Assembly (NCBI GenBank): GCA_004835665.1
Contig: RBKR01000015.1
Location: forward strand, 1-64,000
Origin: Phoma sp. XZ068
Taxonomy: Eukaryota > Ascomycota > Dothideomycetes > Pleosporales > Didymellaceae
Reading direction: 5' to 3'
Length of the DNA: 64,000 nucleotides
Part shown: one piece after another, positions 1-10,524 of the stretch
How positions within the stretch are numbered: the first letter of the stretch is position 1
How the letters are laid out: each line of letters opens with the position of its first letter
The notes under the pieces: generated by a model
Seen by the model: only the letters and a program-made list of their open reading frames with translations
Databases searched by the model: none
What the model was told of the DNA's origin: nothing
Position numbers and translations under genes: made by a program

Positions 1-83
1 CCTAACCCCTAACCCTAACCCTAACCCTAACCTAACCCTAACCTAACCCTAACCCTAACCCTAACCCTAACCCTAACCCTACC
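1..83. repeat. Telomere repeat tract (CCCTAA)n
   Basis: The window begins with about thirteen CCCTAA units, a few shortened to CCTAA. C-rich strand repeats at the left edge, read inward, are what a left chromosome end looks like, so base 1 is at or very near the physical end of the chromosome. Confidence 0.97.
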
Positions 84-218
84 TCACTCTCTCACTCTCT
101 CTCTCACTCTCTCTCTCTCCCTCACCCTCACTCTCTCTCTCACCCTCACTCTCACTCTCTCTCTCTCCCTCACCCTCACTCTCACTCTCTCTCTCTCTCT
201 CTCTCTCCCTCACCCTCG
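84..218. repeat. CT-rich microsatellite next to the telomere
   Basis: Imperfect repeats of CTCACTCTCTCT and CTCACCCTCA run directly from the telomere tract to about position 218. The strand is almost purely pyrimidine. No coding potential is seen. Confidence 0.85.
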
Positions 219-326
219 GACGGGCTCCCACCCACATCCCCTACTTGTAACTAACTAATAACTGCTCTCTTTAAACACCCTACGGGCCTACTGCCTACTC
301 TTTCTTTTCTTTTCTACCTTTTTTAC

Positions 327-467
327 TTGTTTACACCTCCTCATTTGTTTACACCTCCTCACTTGTTTACACCTCCTCACTTGTTTACACCTCCTCACTT
401 GTTTACACCTCCTCACTTGTTTACACCTCCTCACTTGTTTACACCTCCTCACTTGTTTACACCTTTT
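327..467. repeat. 18-bp tandem repeat, about 7.5 copies
   Basis: A head-to-tail array of the unit TTGTTTACACCTCCTCAC. Copies are almost identical: the first has one C-to-T change and the last is cut short. Because the unit is a multiple of three it reads as a repeated FTPPHL peptide, but nothing supports a gene here. Near identity of the copies suggests recent expansion or ongoing homogenisation. Confidence 0.9.
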
Positions 468-1558
468 CTTTGTATCTATACTCGCCTCTGCTTGTATTTC
501 TTTCCGTGTTTTTTACCCCTACTTAAACTTATTTGTACTTCTTTTTATTCTGTCTTTTATCTACTTTATTACTTCTTTCCTCCTTTCTTCTTATCTCTTT
601 TTCCTTATAACTATAAAACCCTAACCCCGCTCTTCTTTTCCTACTACTTTTTGACAATACTTTGCACTTTCTTTCTTTTGTATCTCTAAATCTATTCTAA
701 TCTGAATCTCTTTTCTACTTATTCTACTTATTCTTCTTTTCTTTCTTACTCTTACTATTGTCTCTACCCTCACCCTTTTCTTAACTAACCTTTTTTCTTT
801 CTCTTTTACCTCTGTCCTAATTCTCCCTCTATCTTTTTCATTTCAATCTTTCCTCTCTTTTCTTTACTACTTTCTTTATCTTCTTTCTTTCACCTCCTTT
901 AAAACACTCTCTTCTATCCTCTTTTGCTACTTTAACCCCTGCTTATTCTTGTCAACTTTCTTTTGAAACCATTAATCCCCCTTCTTGCTTTGTTTCTACC
1001 TTGCCTTCTCTCTATTAAACACGTTTTGTAACTCTTTAACTTTTTCATCTTCCCTTGATTTTTTTTTTATAACTACTAAACTACTTGTTTCTTCTGTTTG
1101 CCTGTGTATTTCTATTTCTTTTCTTATTCCTCTTTACTTCTTTCCTATAACTTTACCTCTTTTCTTTGTTATTATTTATTTCTCAACACTTACTTGCTAA
1201 CTCTTCTTTGAAACTCTCTTTATCTTTGAAAAAAATCTTTCAAATCCTTTCTACTGTGTTCTCTAATCCTTTTTTCTTCTCTTTACTGATTTCTCTAAAC
1301 TACTAAACTGCTTATTTTTTCTTTTTACCTTTAACGTTTCTTTTCAATTTTACGCCCTCTTACCCACCCGCTTTCTTTGATCTTTTAACTTCAACTCTCT
1401 TCTTTACTCCCTTTCCTCTGCTTATCTTTTCTCTCTTCTCGAACTTTCCTTGAACTTGACTTTTCTTGAACTTCTTGAACTTCTTGAACTTTTGAACTTT
1501 TCAACTTTTGAACTGCTGAACTTTTGAGCTGCTGAACTTTTGAACTTTCCTTGAATTC
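468..1558. repeat. Pyrimidine-rich subtelomeric low-complexity DNA
   Basis: About 1.1 kb whose plus strand is strongly biased to T and C, with many TTTCTTTT and CTCTTT runs. Its end (about 1440-1558) is a degenerate tandem array of TTGAACTT / CTTGAACTT units. One isolated AACCCTAACCCC motif sits near 617-628. No convincing gene is present; the open frames here are compositional. Confidence 0.7.
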
Positions 1559-2134
1559 AACGGTTTGCGCTTGCGGACTGCCGAAACGGATAACGGCTAA
1601 CGGGATCCGGGTTTCGGCCTCCGCGTTTGCTTCTGTCCTGTTGTCTACTTTCCCCAAATACGGATAACCCTAACCCTGACTTGCGTCCGGCCCTGAACCC
1701 AACTTCACGCTGTAAACACCTTGCCGGCTCTCCGCTCACCCTCTACCTTCTACTTCTCTTCTTGCCCTCCCTGACGCCTTGATGATGTGATCCCTGCTGT
1801 CTGCTACTGACCGCAAACCTCCTCGGCTTGCGGGGCCTTGTAACTGCGTCCTACCCTCTACCTGCGTCCTACCCTCAGCTACCGGTTGCCGCTCTTTTCT
1901 TCTTTACTTCGCTCTTTCCTACCCTTGCTGCGCTCTTGAACCGCTCTACGTTACGCTCTTTGCGCCTCCGGGGCCTTTCTACGGGCTCCTGCCACTCGGA
2001 CGGGTATCTGCTGCACCCTCTTTTACATGTCACTATCGCACGGGTTACGGGGGCCTCTTCACGGGTTGCGGACCTCTCGGTAATACCTCACCACGACTTC
2101 GTCGCCTGCCTCTTCTCTTTTCTCAACCGCGGCG

Positions 2135-2940
2135 CTTCTTGTGCCTCCCCACGGGCCTTCCGCCCACCCCTTCTACTTCACCGCTGCGCTCGGCTTCTCT
2201 GTGACACCTGACGGGCCCATCGCCCGCCCTCTTCTGCCTTCTCCTCAACGACTCTCTTCTCCCTTCTTGCCTCCCTCACCCTCGGCTCGTGATACCTTAT
2301 CACGGCCCCACCCACCTCCCCTCTTTCTCCTTCATCCTCTACCGCCCCGCCCGCCTGCTTTGTGACACCTGACGGGCCCACCGCCCACCCCTACATTCTT
2401 ACATCTTCACACTCGCTAACGGGTCTTCGCCCTGCTCTTCTGTCTTGAACGGGGCCCACCGCAATCCCCTTTCTCTCTAACCCTTCTCCTCGCACTCCTT
2501 AACACTTCTTAGCCCTCTAATCACCTACGGGTCTTCGCCTTGTTTTTCTGCCCTGACGGGGCCCACCGCCAACCCCTCTTCGTCCCTCTGATACCTCTCT
2601 ACGGGCCTACCGCCCGCCCTTTTGTCTCTACCCCCTCTGATACCTTGCCACGGGCCCACCGCCCACCCCCCCTTCTCTCTCTTACCCTCGCATTACCGGT
2701 CTCTTCACCGGTTCGGGGGCATCTTCGCGGGTTGCGGCTGTTTCCTGCCTGTTGCCTGTCTTTCTACGCGTTCGGGGGCACCTCCACGGGCTACGGGTCT
2801 CTCTACGGGCCTCTGTTCCTTTGTCGGCTTGCCCCAAATACCGGTAACCCTAACCCTAACCTGCATCCGCTCCTCCAACCAACTCTGCACCTGCCTCTTC
2901 GCTCTCGTGTGACACCTGGCGGGCCCACTGTCCACCCTTC
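2135..2940. repeat. GC-rich dispersed motif ACGGGCCCACCGCCCACCC
   Basis: At least eight imperfect copies of a 19-22 bp GC-rich motif occur near 2150, 2213, 2371, 2452, 2554, 2601, 2651 and 2920, spaced 45-270 bp apart. GGGCCC is palindromic. Open frames over this stretch lack conserved features, so I treat the area as subtelomeric repeat rather than coding. Confidence 0.65.
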
Positions 2941-3401
2941 TCTCACGCACTACGGCATCTACGGGCTTGGGAATGCCTTTCTGGCTGCGGCACCACAATC
3001 GGGTTTGCCAAACTTCCCCTAGCTTCTGTTCTATCTTGTGACAATCCTCTCTAAACGCCCAAAACACCTTTTTACATGTTGTCCCCATCCCGATCCATCT
3101 GCCTAAACCCCCTGGTGACCTTTTCAAATGCCTCCTCTCCGCATCTTACTTTTCCCAAATTTTCGCTGTCTTGATCCTGCGCTTTCTTTTCAATACAAAC
3201 GGGTGCTTTGGGTTGGGGACTCACTTGGTTTCGGGTGCTCTGCCTGGATTGTGGGCTCTTCTTGGGTTGCGCGCTCTTTCTTGGCTGTTGGTTTTTCTTA
3301 AATAATCGGCTCTTACTAATTTGGCGTCACTGATGTGGACTCACTTGGTTGGGCGGGGGACCACTTTCGGGCCACTTGGGCTGGTGGGACTACTTTCGGA
3401 C

Positions 3402-3475
3402 CACTTGGGGTGGCGCGCTACTTGGGGAACCACGTGGGGAACTACTTGGGGAACCACTTGGGGAACCACTCGGGT
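3402..3475. repeat. Short tandem array ACTTGGGGAACCAC
   Basis: Four to five imperfect copies of a 14-15 bp unit lie in tandem, within a larger stretch (about 3205-3490) of looser TTGGG-rich repeats. Open frames read as repeated WGTTWGTTWGT-like peptide and are judged artefactual. Confidence 0.7.
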
Positions 3476-3855
3476 TGGTGGGCACCTCTTGCTGGCTGCT
3501 GTGTTCTTTTACAATGCTGTATGCTGTTGCCCGCTTGACCAAACCACGTATAACCCTATCTCAATCTTGACTTGCGTCCTGGCCTGACTGCAAGCTCTAA
3601 CACCTCCTCTTGTCTCTACTGCCCTCTCTGCTCACACTCTCTGCGCTCGTATGCGCGTTGTCTGCGCTCCCTACACACTCAGCTTCTTTGTCTGTCTTGT
3701 TGATAATCTGCGTGCCGTAAACACCGGTAACCCCACCCTGACTTGCGTCCGGGCCCAACCGAAACTCCACTACCCCAACTTGCGTCCCGGCCCGAACCAA
3801 ACTCTGCTGCACAGCGAATCGCGAACGGAAAATCTTTCATTTGCTACTACTGCGC

Positions 3856-6800
3856 CTACTCAGCCAACAGCCGTGTAATCCAACAAAACTCCTTTACCAA
3901 GTTGTTGCTCTCCACGTTGTCCAGCGGCTGCTTCTTCCCTAAATATTCGATTAACATCCTACCCGGTCCTGCATCGTCCACCCCAAACTCCGCTAATCGG
4001 GCCTGCCATCGGGCGTTTGCCTCCGTGTAACCGAATACTATGCCTGTTAATCCTGCGCTCAACACCCCGCTGTATTGACAAGTCCCTCCCCCTACCCTTC
4101 GATACTTCCCTTTCTCGTTCGGCTCCCAGCTGTTGCAAATTTCCTGCGGTACGCCACCACACGGGAAGCAACCTGAAAACATGTGGAACCGAACCTGGTC
4201 GTCTATCTTCTGTACCATCTCCTTCGCTGTTTTGCTTTCTGCCCTCCAACACTGCCGTATGTCGTGTCCGCTCTGTGGATCGCCTGCTCCCTCGCAAATC
4301 CCGCAGCGATTCGCCCACCACGCCAACTGCCTGCGCACCCACTCTACGTCGGCAAACTCCTGCTGTCGATGCTCAGTCAACGTCTGCCACGGCCCCCGGC
4401 GCGCCTGCTCCTGCTGTTGAAACACCCGCCGCATCTCTTCCCGCTCCGCTTCGACGACGTCCATTTCTTCTCCATCGTTACTGTTGTCGTCTGTCTCGCT
4501 CTCTTCTTCTGTTTCTTCTTCAACCACCTCCTCCAACTGCCCATCTATCCCTCGGCACACGTCGCACATCTCCTCGTTGTCCTCCTCTCTACACCCTGCT
4601 CGATCCTTCCTCCCATCCAAATACCCGTCCAACACCTCCCTCCTGCAGCTAGCCGCCCCGCTCTCACCACCTTCAACATACTCCCTCACCAACTGCCGCT
4701 CGGCTTCTGTCTCGTTGTCTTCGGTGCGTTGTTTCCCATCCTGAACGATCAAAACCGCCTCGCTTCGCAACCCGTCCCGGCCTGCCCTGCCGCTCTCCTG
4801 TGCGTAATCCAACATGGTGAACGGCCAATCGATGTGAATGATGCACCGTACATCCGGTATGTCCACGCCCATTCCCAACGCGCTCGTTGCCACGATCACG
4901 CGCTGCTTGCCTGCCATGAAGTCCGCTAACATGCTCGCCTTGCCCACGGCATCCGCGTGATACGCGTGACAATCTAATTGCTCTGCCAACGCCTTCACCT
5001 TCGGCTTCGAATTGCCGTACACGATGAGCTTGCCTGTCCTGTACTTCCGCATTTTCTGCCACACTGTCTTGATGACCATCGACTCGACGTCCTTCTTCTT
5101 CACGGACCGGCTGATCTTGATGGTCTGATACGCCACGTTCGTCCTTGTGGTCGGTTGTCTGAACATCTTGACCTGCCCTCGCTGGTAATGCATCCGTCGA
5201 TACAGCTCGTCTTCTTCGGTCGGCGGCAACGTTGCTGTCAACAGCACCATCTGCGTCTCGGCTGCTGCCAGCCTGCCGAGCTGTTGCATCTGCTTGCGGA
5301 ATGTGTATCGACGGTTCAACACAATGTGACACTCGTCGATCACGATACGGTCCAGCTGCCGCGTCGCTCGCAGCCGGTTCAAAAATGTCGCGAACGCTTC
5401 TCCCACGGCCGACTCGGGCGTTACGAACACGATGGCTGCTGCGTCGGGCGGGCAGCGACTCTCCCACTCGGCGCACGATATCCCCAGCTCCTTGCACCGC
5501 CGCATCATGTCTCCACGCAGCGAAACCAACGGCACGACGACGACCGTCGTTCCACCTTGCTCTGCCCACCCCGGCAACATAAACAACATGCTCTTGCCTG
5601 CGCCAGTCGGCATCACGGCCACGACGGGGCTCTCGCCGGCAATGATCGCCTCGATGGCCTCCTTCTGCACGCCTCTGAACTTTGCTTTCTTGCCCTTCAT
5701 TCGCTGGAGTTGCGCTGCCGGGTCCATCTTCCTCAGCCGCTCCAGCCTCTCTATCCTTGCCTCGTCCGCCTCGCTCTCGAACGGCGCCTTCTTCCGCTTC
5801 TTGACGTCTGCCACTGCGTCTACGGCGGACTGGAAACCCAAAAACCGGTGCCAATCGGTGCTCGAGTTGCGGAACAACTGCCGCCTGTCTGCTGTGACGC
5901 CTGCCATCTCCATGATCCCGCGCGCGTATACCATGCCGGCTACGTGCGCGCTGTGGCCGGCCTGCTCGTCCTGGATGGTGGCGAGCATATTCTCCTCGTT
6001 CCACTCCTCGTTCTCCTCTGCCTCCTCTGCTCGAAATGCCGACGATGGCCGCAAAAACCTCCGGCTGATGCCGATGGCAATCTCACGGTATGCTGCAATC
6101 GTCAACTCTTGCTTTAAACCTACTCTGCTTTCACGCTTCAATATTTCCCGAAATCGGTCGCTTGTCCACTTCCGTCCGCTGGGGTCGGCTGGCCACATGT
6201 GCGATGATATCGCCTCCTTCTCCCACACCATCGCCTCCAACCGCTGCTGGAACGGCAACACCAACCACATGTAATACACCACCAGCTCGCCCACCTCGCG
6301 CGGCAAGTACCGGTGGATGATCTTGACATCGCCGCTCACGGCATACCCTTTGTGATACCGCGTAACGAACGCGACCATGCCGTCCTCGATGAAAATGTTT
6401 CGGTGGCCCCCCTTGATGGTGTTGCTGTGTCGAACGCTGCCCAGCTCTGGCCACCTTGCGGGTTGCCCTTCTGCCATGTGCACCAACGCGGCCAGCTTCT
6501 CTCGAAACGCAATCACTCGATCCATGTACCGCTCCACCTCTTTCCGGTCGATGCCTGAACGGCTTCCTGGCTTGATGAACCTTTCCCTGACGTTGGCGTC
6601 CTGCCCCGCGCGCTCAAACAACCACTTCTCCCCATCTACGGGCATGCGCGTGCGGTGGTCTTTCAAAAAGTTCCACCCTGGCCGCTCATCGGTCGGGTTG
6701 TCGCGCAGCTGCTCCCACGGGATCTGGGGCACTTGGCCTGCTGTCTGCTTGCCGCAAAACAGCAACTCCTCCACCAGTAGCCGCTTAGCCTCCGCCTGCA

Positions 6801-8517
6801 TACCGTGCACCATCCCGCGGAACTGGGCCATGGTGAAGTGCAAGTTCTTGTACAGCAGCTCATCCTTCCCCATCCACTCGACGTGGCCACGCGACGTGGT
6901 GTTGTAGTGCACCTTCAGCCCGTACGTGCGTAAGTCGAGCATCCACTGCATCGGGCTGTGGCTGCCTCGCACCATGAAGCTGTCCATCATCTGCTGCACA
7001 AACTCCAAGCAGCCTTTTGGTCGACGCGGGCTGGGGGGACTGCTGCCGCTGTCGCTCCCCCCGTACGCGCTGTCGTCGTCGAACACCTCCTCTTCAAACG
7101 GCTCGGACAGCTCCAGTGCGTGCTGCACGACCATGAAACGGGTGATTTTGATCACGGACGACAAGATCGGCGGGTACAGCTCGGGGCCCTTCCAACCGTC
7201 CTCCTTGACGCCAAGCACAGCCAACGCGCACACCAGCGCGCAGTCGTACTCCTTGCGGCGGATGGTCTGTTTGAGCAGCGCCATGCAAAAGTCCAAGCAC
7301 GCTTTTTCGACCGGCCCCAGCTTCGCGTGCTCGGGCTCATTGTCGCGTTCGGACGGGTCCTGCTCGTCGTCCAGCTCATCGATCATCATCTCGTCCTCCT
7401 CGTCCTCCCCGTCCTCGTTCTGGTCCTCGTCGGCTACCCCCATCTCTACCCCACCTACGTCTCTCTCTGCCTGCTCGATCAATGCCTCCCACGCCTCGCG
7501 CTGCTGCTGTGTGAAGCGGTACTTGGGGCTCTTCCAACGGTGCTCCCTCTGCGTCCGTGCAAAAAACATCAGTATCTGCTTCCACGGGCGTGATCGCTCT
7601 TTGATCGACTTGTCGTCCATGTACGCCTGCAGCGGCGTGTACCTGGTCTGATGCTTCTCTGTCCGGATCGCCTCCATACGCACGAATATGCCCGTCCGTT
7701 CGATGACCGACGCCTGGCTCACGCGGGCCAGTCCGTCCATGGCGTTCCAAATTGCAGCCTCGACGGGTTCCTCGTCCTTCTCCGGGTCTATGTTGGGCTC
7801 CTCAATGCTCGCCAGCAATTCGGGACGATCCAGTTTGTTCAAGTACGGCAGCCACCCAGTCCGCTCCAGCCATGGGGCCGCCTCGTCCTTCTCCCCGTCT
7901 TCGATCGTTGTCTTCGCCCGGTCCTCGACGTTGGCCCACGTCTTGGCCATCTCCTCGCCCACGCGCGCCCACGCCGCCTCGCCCTCTGTGGGGACGGGTT
8001 GCGGACCGCTGTCTGGGTTGTGACGCACCTCGAAGTACTGTGATCCGTGCCGGCTGCCGAAAAGTCGCTGGCAGTGTACGCGCTTGCAGCCGTCTTCCAT
8101 CTGGGCTTGCAACGCCCCTGCCCGAGTTCGGCTGGGGCGTCCTTGCCTTTTTCCCAGCGACCAGCCGTTGTGGTCTTTGCGCCAGTGCTTTTTGATCGAG
8201 TCGATGGTTCTTGCAATGTGCCGGCATTTTTCGGGCTCAAGTTGGCACAGCAAGCCGTCGTCGTATACTGGCAGCTGGGGGATGGGCTGCACGTTGTTGT
8301 CTGGTACCGTCCACTCGCTGGGGTACTGTAGCAAGCCCGCCCACTGACGGACGGCATCCCCTACAGCTCTAACGTTTTTTGGCGGCCTCTTGTGTTGCTT
8401 CTGCAAGTGGCTCTCGATCTGGTCCGGCCATACTGCGTACCGGCACTCCTTGCACACTGCTACCTGGTACTCAGCCAAGTGCTCAAAGTACTGATGCTCA
8501 ACGGTGGCTTCTGACAT
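3856..8517 (-). CDS. Telomere-linked RecQ-family DNA helicase (TLH type)
   Basis: A single-exon gene of 1553 residues read toward the telomere. The ATG at 8517 is the first in the frame; upstream codons are open but hold no ATG. The N-terminus has Cys/His pairs typical of the fungal DUF3505 (OrsD-like) zinc-finger region. The helicase core follows: Walker A MPTGAGKS near 969-976, DECH near 1061-1064, the LLTATLPP motif, and motif VI QESGRAGRDG ending near 1249. A Cys-rich segment (CREEDNEEMCDVC) fits the RecQ zinc-binding domain, and another Cys-pair segment lies further on. Acidic low-complexity stretches separate the parts. Subtelomeric RecQ genes are common in fungi and are linked to telomere maintenance; that role is inferred. 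No frameshift or internal stop is seen, so the copy looks functional. Confidence 0.93.
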   Translation of the reverse strand: MSEATVEHQYFEHLAEYQVAVCKECRYAVWPDQIESHLQKQHKRPPKNVRAVGDAVRQWAGLLQYPSEWTVPDNNVQPIPQLPVYDDGLLCQLEPEKCRHIARTIDSIKKHWRKDHNGWSLGKRQGRPSRTRAGALQAQMEDGCKRVHCQRLFGSRHGSQYFEVRHNPDSGPQPVPTEGEAAWARVGEEMAKTWANVEDRAKTTIEDGEKDEAAPWLERTGWLPYLNKLDRPELLASIEEPNIDPEKDEEPVEAAIWNAMDGLARVSQASVIERTGIFVRMEAIRTEKHQTRYTPLQAYMDDKSIKERSRPWKQILMFFARTQREHRWKSPKYRFTQQQREAWEALIEQAERDVGGVEMGVADEDQNEDGEDEEDEMMIDELDDEQDPSERDNEPEHAKLGPVEKACLDFCMALLKQTIRRKEYDCALVCALAVLGVKEDGWKGPELYPPILSSVIKITRFMVVQHALELSEPFEEEVFDDDSAYGGSDSGSSPPSPRRPKGCLEFVQQMMDSFMVRGSHSPMQWMLDLRTYGLKVHYNTTSRGHVEWMGKDELLYKNLHFTMAQFRGMVHGMQAEAKRLLVEELLFCGKQTAGQVPQIPWEQLRDNPTDERPGWNFLKDHRTRMPVDGEKWLFERAGQDANVRERFIKPGSRSGIDRKEVERYMDRVIAFREKLAALVHMAEGQPARWPELGSVRHSNTIKGGHRNIFIEDGMVAFVTRYHKGYAVSGDVKIIHRYLPREVGELVVYYMWLVLPFQQRLEAMVWEKEAISSHMWPADPSGRKWTSDRFREILKRESRVGLKQELTIAAYREIAIGISRRFLRPSSAFRAEEAEENEEWNEENMLATIQDEQAGHSAHVAGMVYARGIMEMAGVTADRRQLFRNSSTDWHRFLGFQSAVDAVADVKKRKKAPFESEADEARIERLERLRKMDPAAQLQRMKGKKAKFRGVQKEAIEAIIAGESPVVAVMPTGAGKSMLFMLPGWAEQGGTTVVVVPLVSLRGDMMRRCKELGISCAEWESRCPPDAAAIVFVTPESAVGEAFATFLNRLRATRQLDRIVIDECHIVLNRRYTFRKQMQQLGRLAAAETQMVLLTATLPPTEEDELYRRMHYQRGQVKMFRQPTTRTNVAYQTIKISRSVKKKDVESMVIKTVWQKMRKYRTGKLIVYGNSKPKVKALAEQLDCHAYHADAVGKASMLADFMAGKQRVIVATSALGMGVDIPDVRCIIHIDWPFTMLDYAQESGRAGRDGLRSEAVLIVQDGKQRTEDNETEAERQLVREYVEGGESGAASCRREVLDGYLDGRKDRAGCREEDNEEMCDVCRGIDGQLEEVVEEETEEESETDDNSNDGEEMDVVEAEREEMRRVFQQQEQARRGPWQTLTEHRQQEFADVEWVRRQLAWWANRCGICEGAGDPQSGHDIRQCWRAESKTAKEMVQKIDDQVRFHMFSGCFPCGGVPQEICNSWEPNEKGKYRRVGGGTCQYSGVLSAGLTGIVFGYTEANARWQARLAEFGVDDAGPGRMLIEYLGKKQPLDNVESNNLVKEFCWITRLLAE

Positions 8518-8730
8518 GTTAGCGGTCCTCTGCGAGCCTCTGTGTGTGTTTTTTTTCCTTGAGGCGACTGCTCTTATCTCTGAATTATGTTGAGTTTCGC
8601 ACCCCAGCTTGTGCGCCCGCTCATGTTGTACGGGCTGATCTCCGTTCGGTCCGTTACCCTGGTCAGGGGCTGAACCCAACGAACATCCTTCTTCTTCCGC
8701 CGTATCTCCTACATCAACAAACAAACAGTT
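8518..8730. promoter_or_regulatory. Shared bidirectional promoter, helicase / unknown gene
   Basis: Only 213 bp separate the two divergent start codons at 8517 (minus) and 8731 (plus). It must carry both 5' leaders and promoters. No clear TATA box is seen; CAACAAACAAACAG just before the plus-strand ATG looks like a fungal 5' leader. Confidence 0.55.
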
Positions 8731-10524
8731 ATGTCACCATCTAATCTACCCTGGATCTCCGCGTTGGAAGATGCCGCCGAGCAATTCGATGGCGGGCCCC
8801 GGAGCTTCCCGCTAGCCAGCGAGTCGAGCTTTGCCCACAGGCTCGCATACGACCCGCCGAACCTGGACTACCGAAAGCTGTTTTGGAACAAGGCCACTGT
8901 CTCGGACTCGCAGCGTGATGCTCTATTGCGCCCGCACAGCGCAGGCTGGCTGATTCCGGCCGAGACGAGTGTCTGCAAGCCTGTCTTTGTCGCCCACTCC
9001 GCGCTGTCGGCGATATGGCTGTTGAAGGAGACGCTCGACGAGGACGCGCTGCCTGCTGATGCTTGGGCCCGGCTGGTCTCTGCAGCGCAGGATCTTGCCA
9101 GCAGCCCGAGCGACGGCTTCCAGAAGGAACCCCCTTCAGCGCAGCGGCCCCGCGATTCCCCACCACCGTCGACAAAGCGTGCTGCTGCATCCAGCTCAGC
9201 GCGGCCGTTGAAGCGCCTCCGACAAGCCACCGAGCCTCCCAGCCCTGCGACGCCGCTGGAAGCAGAGGACGAAGCGGAGGAACCTGAGCAGCTTGCGCCG
9301 CCCTGCGAACCCGAGGCGGCCGAGGACCCCAAAGAGCCCGTCCATGGACAGGTTGGACAGGAGGAACCCGCCCAGATCACAAGCGTCTCTAACAAAAACC
9401 GCCGTGCTGAGCGGGAGCGCGCCAGGAAGCTGGAGCTCATACGAGCGCAGAAGAAACAGGACCTTGGGTTGGTACCGCCGCCCGACTCAGCGTCTCGCAG
9501 GGAACACGGTGCCTATGCCTCCATCTCGCGGCAGGATGAGCCGTTCATCTCTTGGATCCTCAAGCAGCCGGTCGATGATGGCGACAACCTGTACAGCAGT
9601 GCCCCAGCGCCTTACCTGACAGCTTCTGGCATGCTCGACAAGGCCCGCTCCATCGGCAATAATACCTCCCAGGCCTCTGCGGCTGCCTTTCTGCGGAGCT
9701 GGCGCACACAAGGTTCACCCTTTGCGCAGGAGTCCGTGGAGGATCGCCCGCCCGCTTCCTCGCGCACCCGCTGGTCGCTGTCGCAGAAGAGCAGTGCCTC
9801 GACGGTGCCGAAGAGCGCGCTCGCCTCCGCCTGGAGCCTGTGCGATCGCTACGAGCAGGAGCTGGATATCATCCATATCAAGTACCGCTGGGCCATGGCT
9901 TTCCTCGGCAAGGCGTACACCGAGAGGATGGACCAGATCAAGGAGCAAGACGTCGCCCGCAGCAGGGATGCCAAGAACCGAGGCGGCAGGGGCAAAGTCA
10001 GCTCCGAGGCCATGGACGCCCTGCTGCTGTCCGTCACCGCTACGTCGGGGCGTCAGCAGCGTCAGCGATTCAAGAAGCGGCTGCACCAAGCGCTCCGCTG
10101 GTACGAAGCAGCCAAGCAGCTTGGCTGGGGTATGCTCTGCCTGATGCCGCACGACATCATCTCCAACTCGTGGGTCGAGAACGATCTCCGCATCCCCTTC
10201 TGGCACATCTGGCTCACGTTGGTTGCGAAGGCGAATCCGGTGGCCCACAAAGCAAGCATGGCCTTGGACGCCTGGCTAGGCTCAGAAGGCATCTCTGGCG
10301 GATCCATCAGCGAGAAGGCAACGCTGTCGATCGAGGCAAACACGCCGACATCAGCGACGCAAGTGGAGGAGATTGAAGACAGCGAGCTGGAAGACGGCGA
10401 AGATGGTGACAACCACAGCGTCAAGCCTGCGCCCTCCCAAAGGACTACAAACAGCCCTGCGGCCGCCCGTGCAATGCGCCAGCTTACCTTGATCGAGCTC
10501 TGTAAGCCTTTTGCAGGCACATAG
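8731..10524 (+). CDS. Unknown subtelomeric protein, divergent partner of the helicase
   Basis: An intronless 597-residue frame with a good ATG context. I do not recognise the family. The N-terminal ~120 residues look globular (motifs such as DYRKLFWNKATV and GWLIPAETSVCKPVF). Residues about 125-240 are Pro/Ser/Glu-rich and disordered, then comes a basic helix (NRRAERERARKLELIRAQKK). The C-terminal half is globular again, helical and Trp/Tyr-rich (SLCDRYEQELDIIHIKYRW, LRWYEAAKQLGWGMLCLMP). Codon use is GC-rich like the helicase gene, and the two share a promoter, so they may travel together as a subtelomeric module. No function is assigned. Confidence 0.75.
   Translation: MSPSNLPWISALEDAAEQFDGGPRSFPLASESSFAHRLAYDPPNLDYRKLFWNKATVSDSQRDALLRPHSAGWLIPAETSVCKPVFVAHSALSAIWLLKETLDEDALPADAWARLVSAAQDLASSPSDGFQKEPPSAQRPRDSPPPSTKRAAASSSARPLKRLRQATEPPSPATPLEAEDEAEEPEQLAPPCEPEAAEDPKEPVHGQVGQEEPAQITSVSNKNRRAERERARKLELIRAQKKQDLGLVPPPDSASRREHGAYASISRQDEPFISWILKQPVDDGDNLYSSAPAPYLTASGMLDKARSIGNNTSQASAAAFLRSWRTQGSPFAQESVEDRPPASSRTRWSLSQKSSASTVPKSALASAWSLCDRYEQELDIIHIKYRWAMAFLGKAYTERMDQIKEQDVARSRDAKNRGGRGKVSSEAMDALLLSVTATSGRQQRQRFKKRLHQALRWYEAAKQLGWGMLCLMPHDIISNSWVENDLRIPFWHIWLTLVAKANPVAHKASMALDAWLGSEGISGGSISEKATLSIEANTPTSATQVEEIEDSELEDGEDGDNHSVKPAPSQRTTNSPAAARAMRQLTLIELCKPFAGT

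Larger units (their letters stand above)
1650..3815. repeat. Dispersed subtelomeric motif with internal telomere units
   Basis: A roughly 50-60 bp motif recurs near 1650-1700, 2829-2885, 3536-3590, 3713-3765 and, in part, 3772-3815. Its core reads like CCCAAATACCGGTAACCC followed by one or two CCCTAA units and then CTTGCGTCCGGCCC. Copies differ by scattered substitutions. Each embeds an interstitial telomere-like stretch, so this looks like a telomere-associated sequence family. Confidence 0.7.

Noticed and set aside
327..689. Frame encoding repeated FTPPHL peptide and a hydrophobic tail
   Set aside because: It is the translation of an 18-bp tandem repeat and pyrimidine-rich DNA, and begins with TTG rather than ATG. 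No gene evidence.
4673..6004. Long minus-strand frame of 443 codons and other long frames overlapping the helicase
   Set aside because: These are shadow frames of a GC-rich coding sequence; their translations are Arg/Gly-rich without domains, while the helicase frame carries all the motifs.
8518..8724. N-terminal extension of the helicase frame to 8724
   Set aside because: The upstream start is TTG; the first ATG is at 8517. The extension overlaps the shared promoter and lacks conserved sequence.
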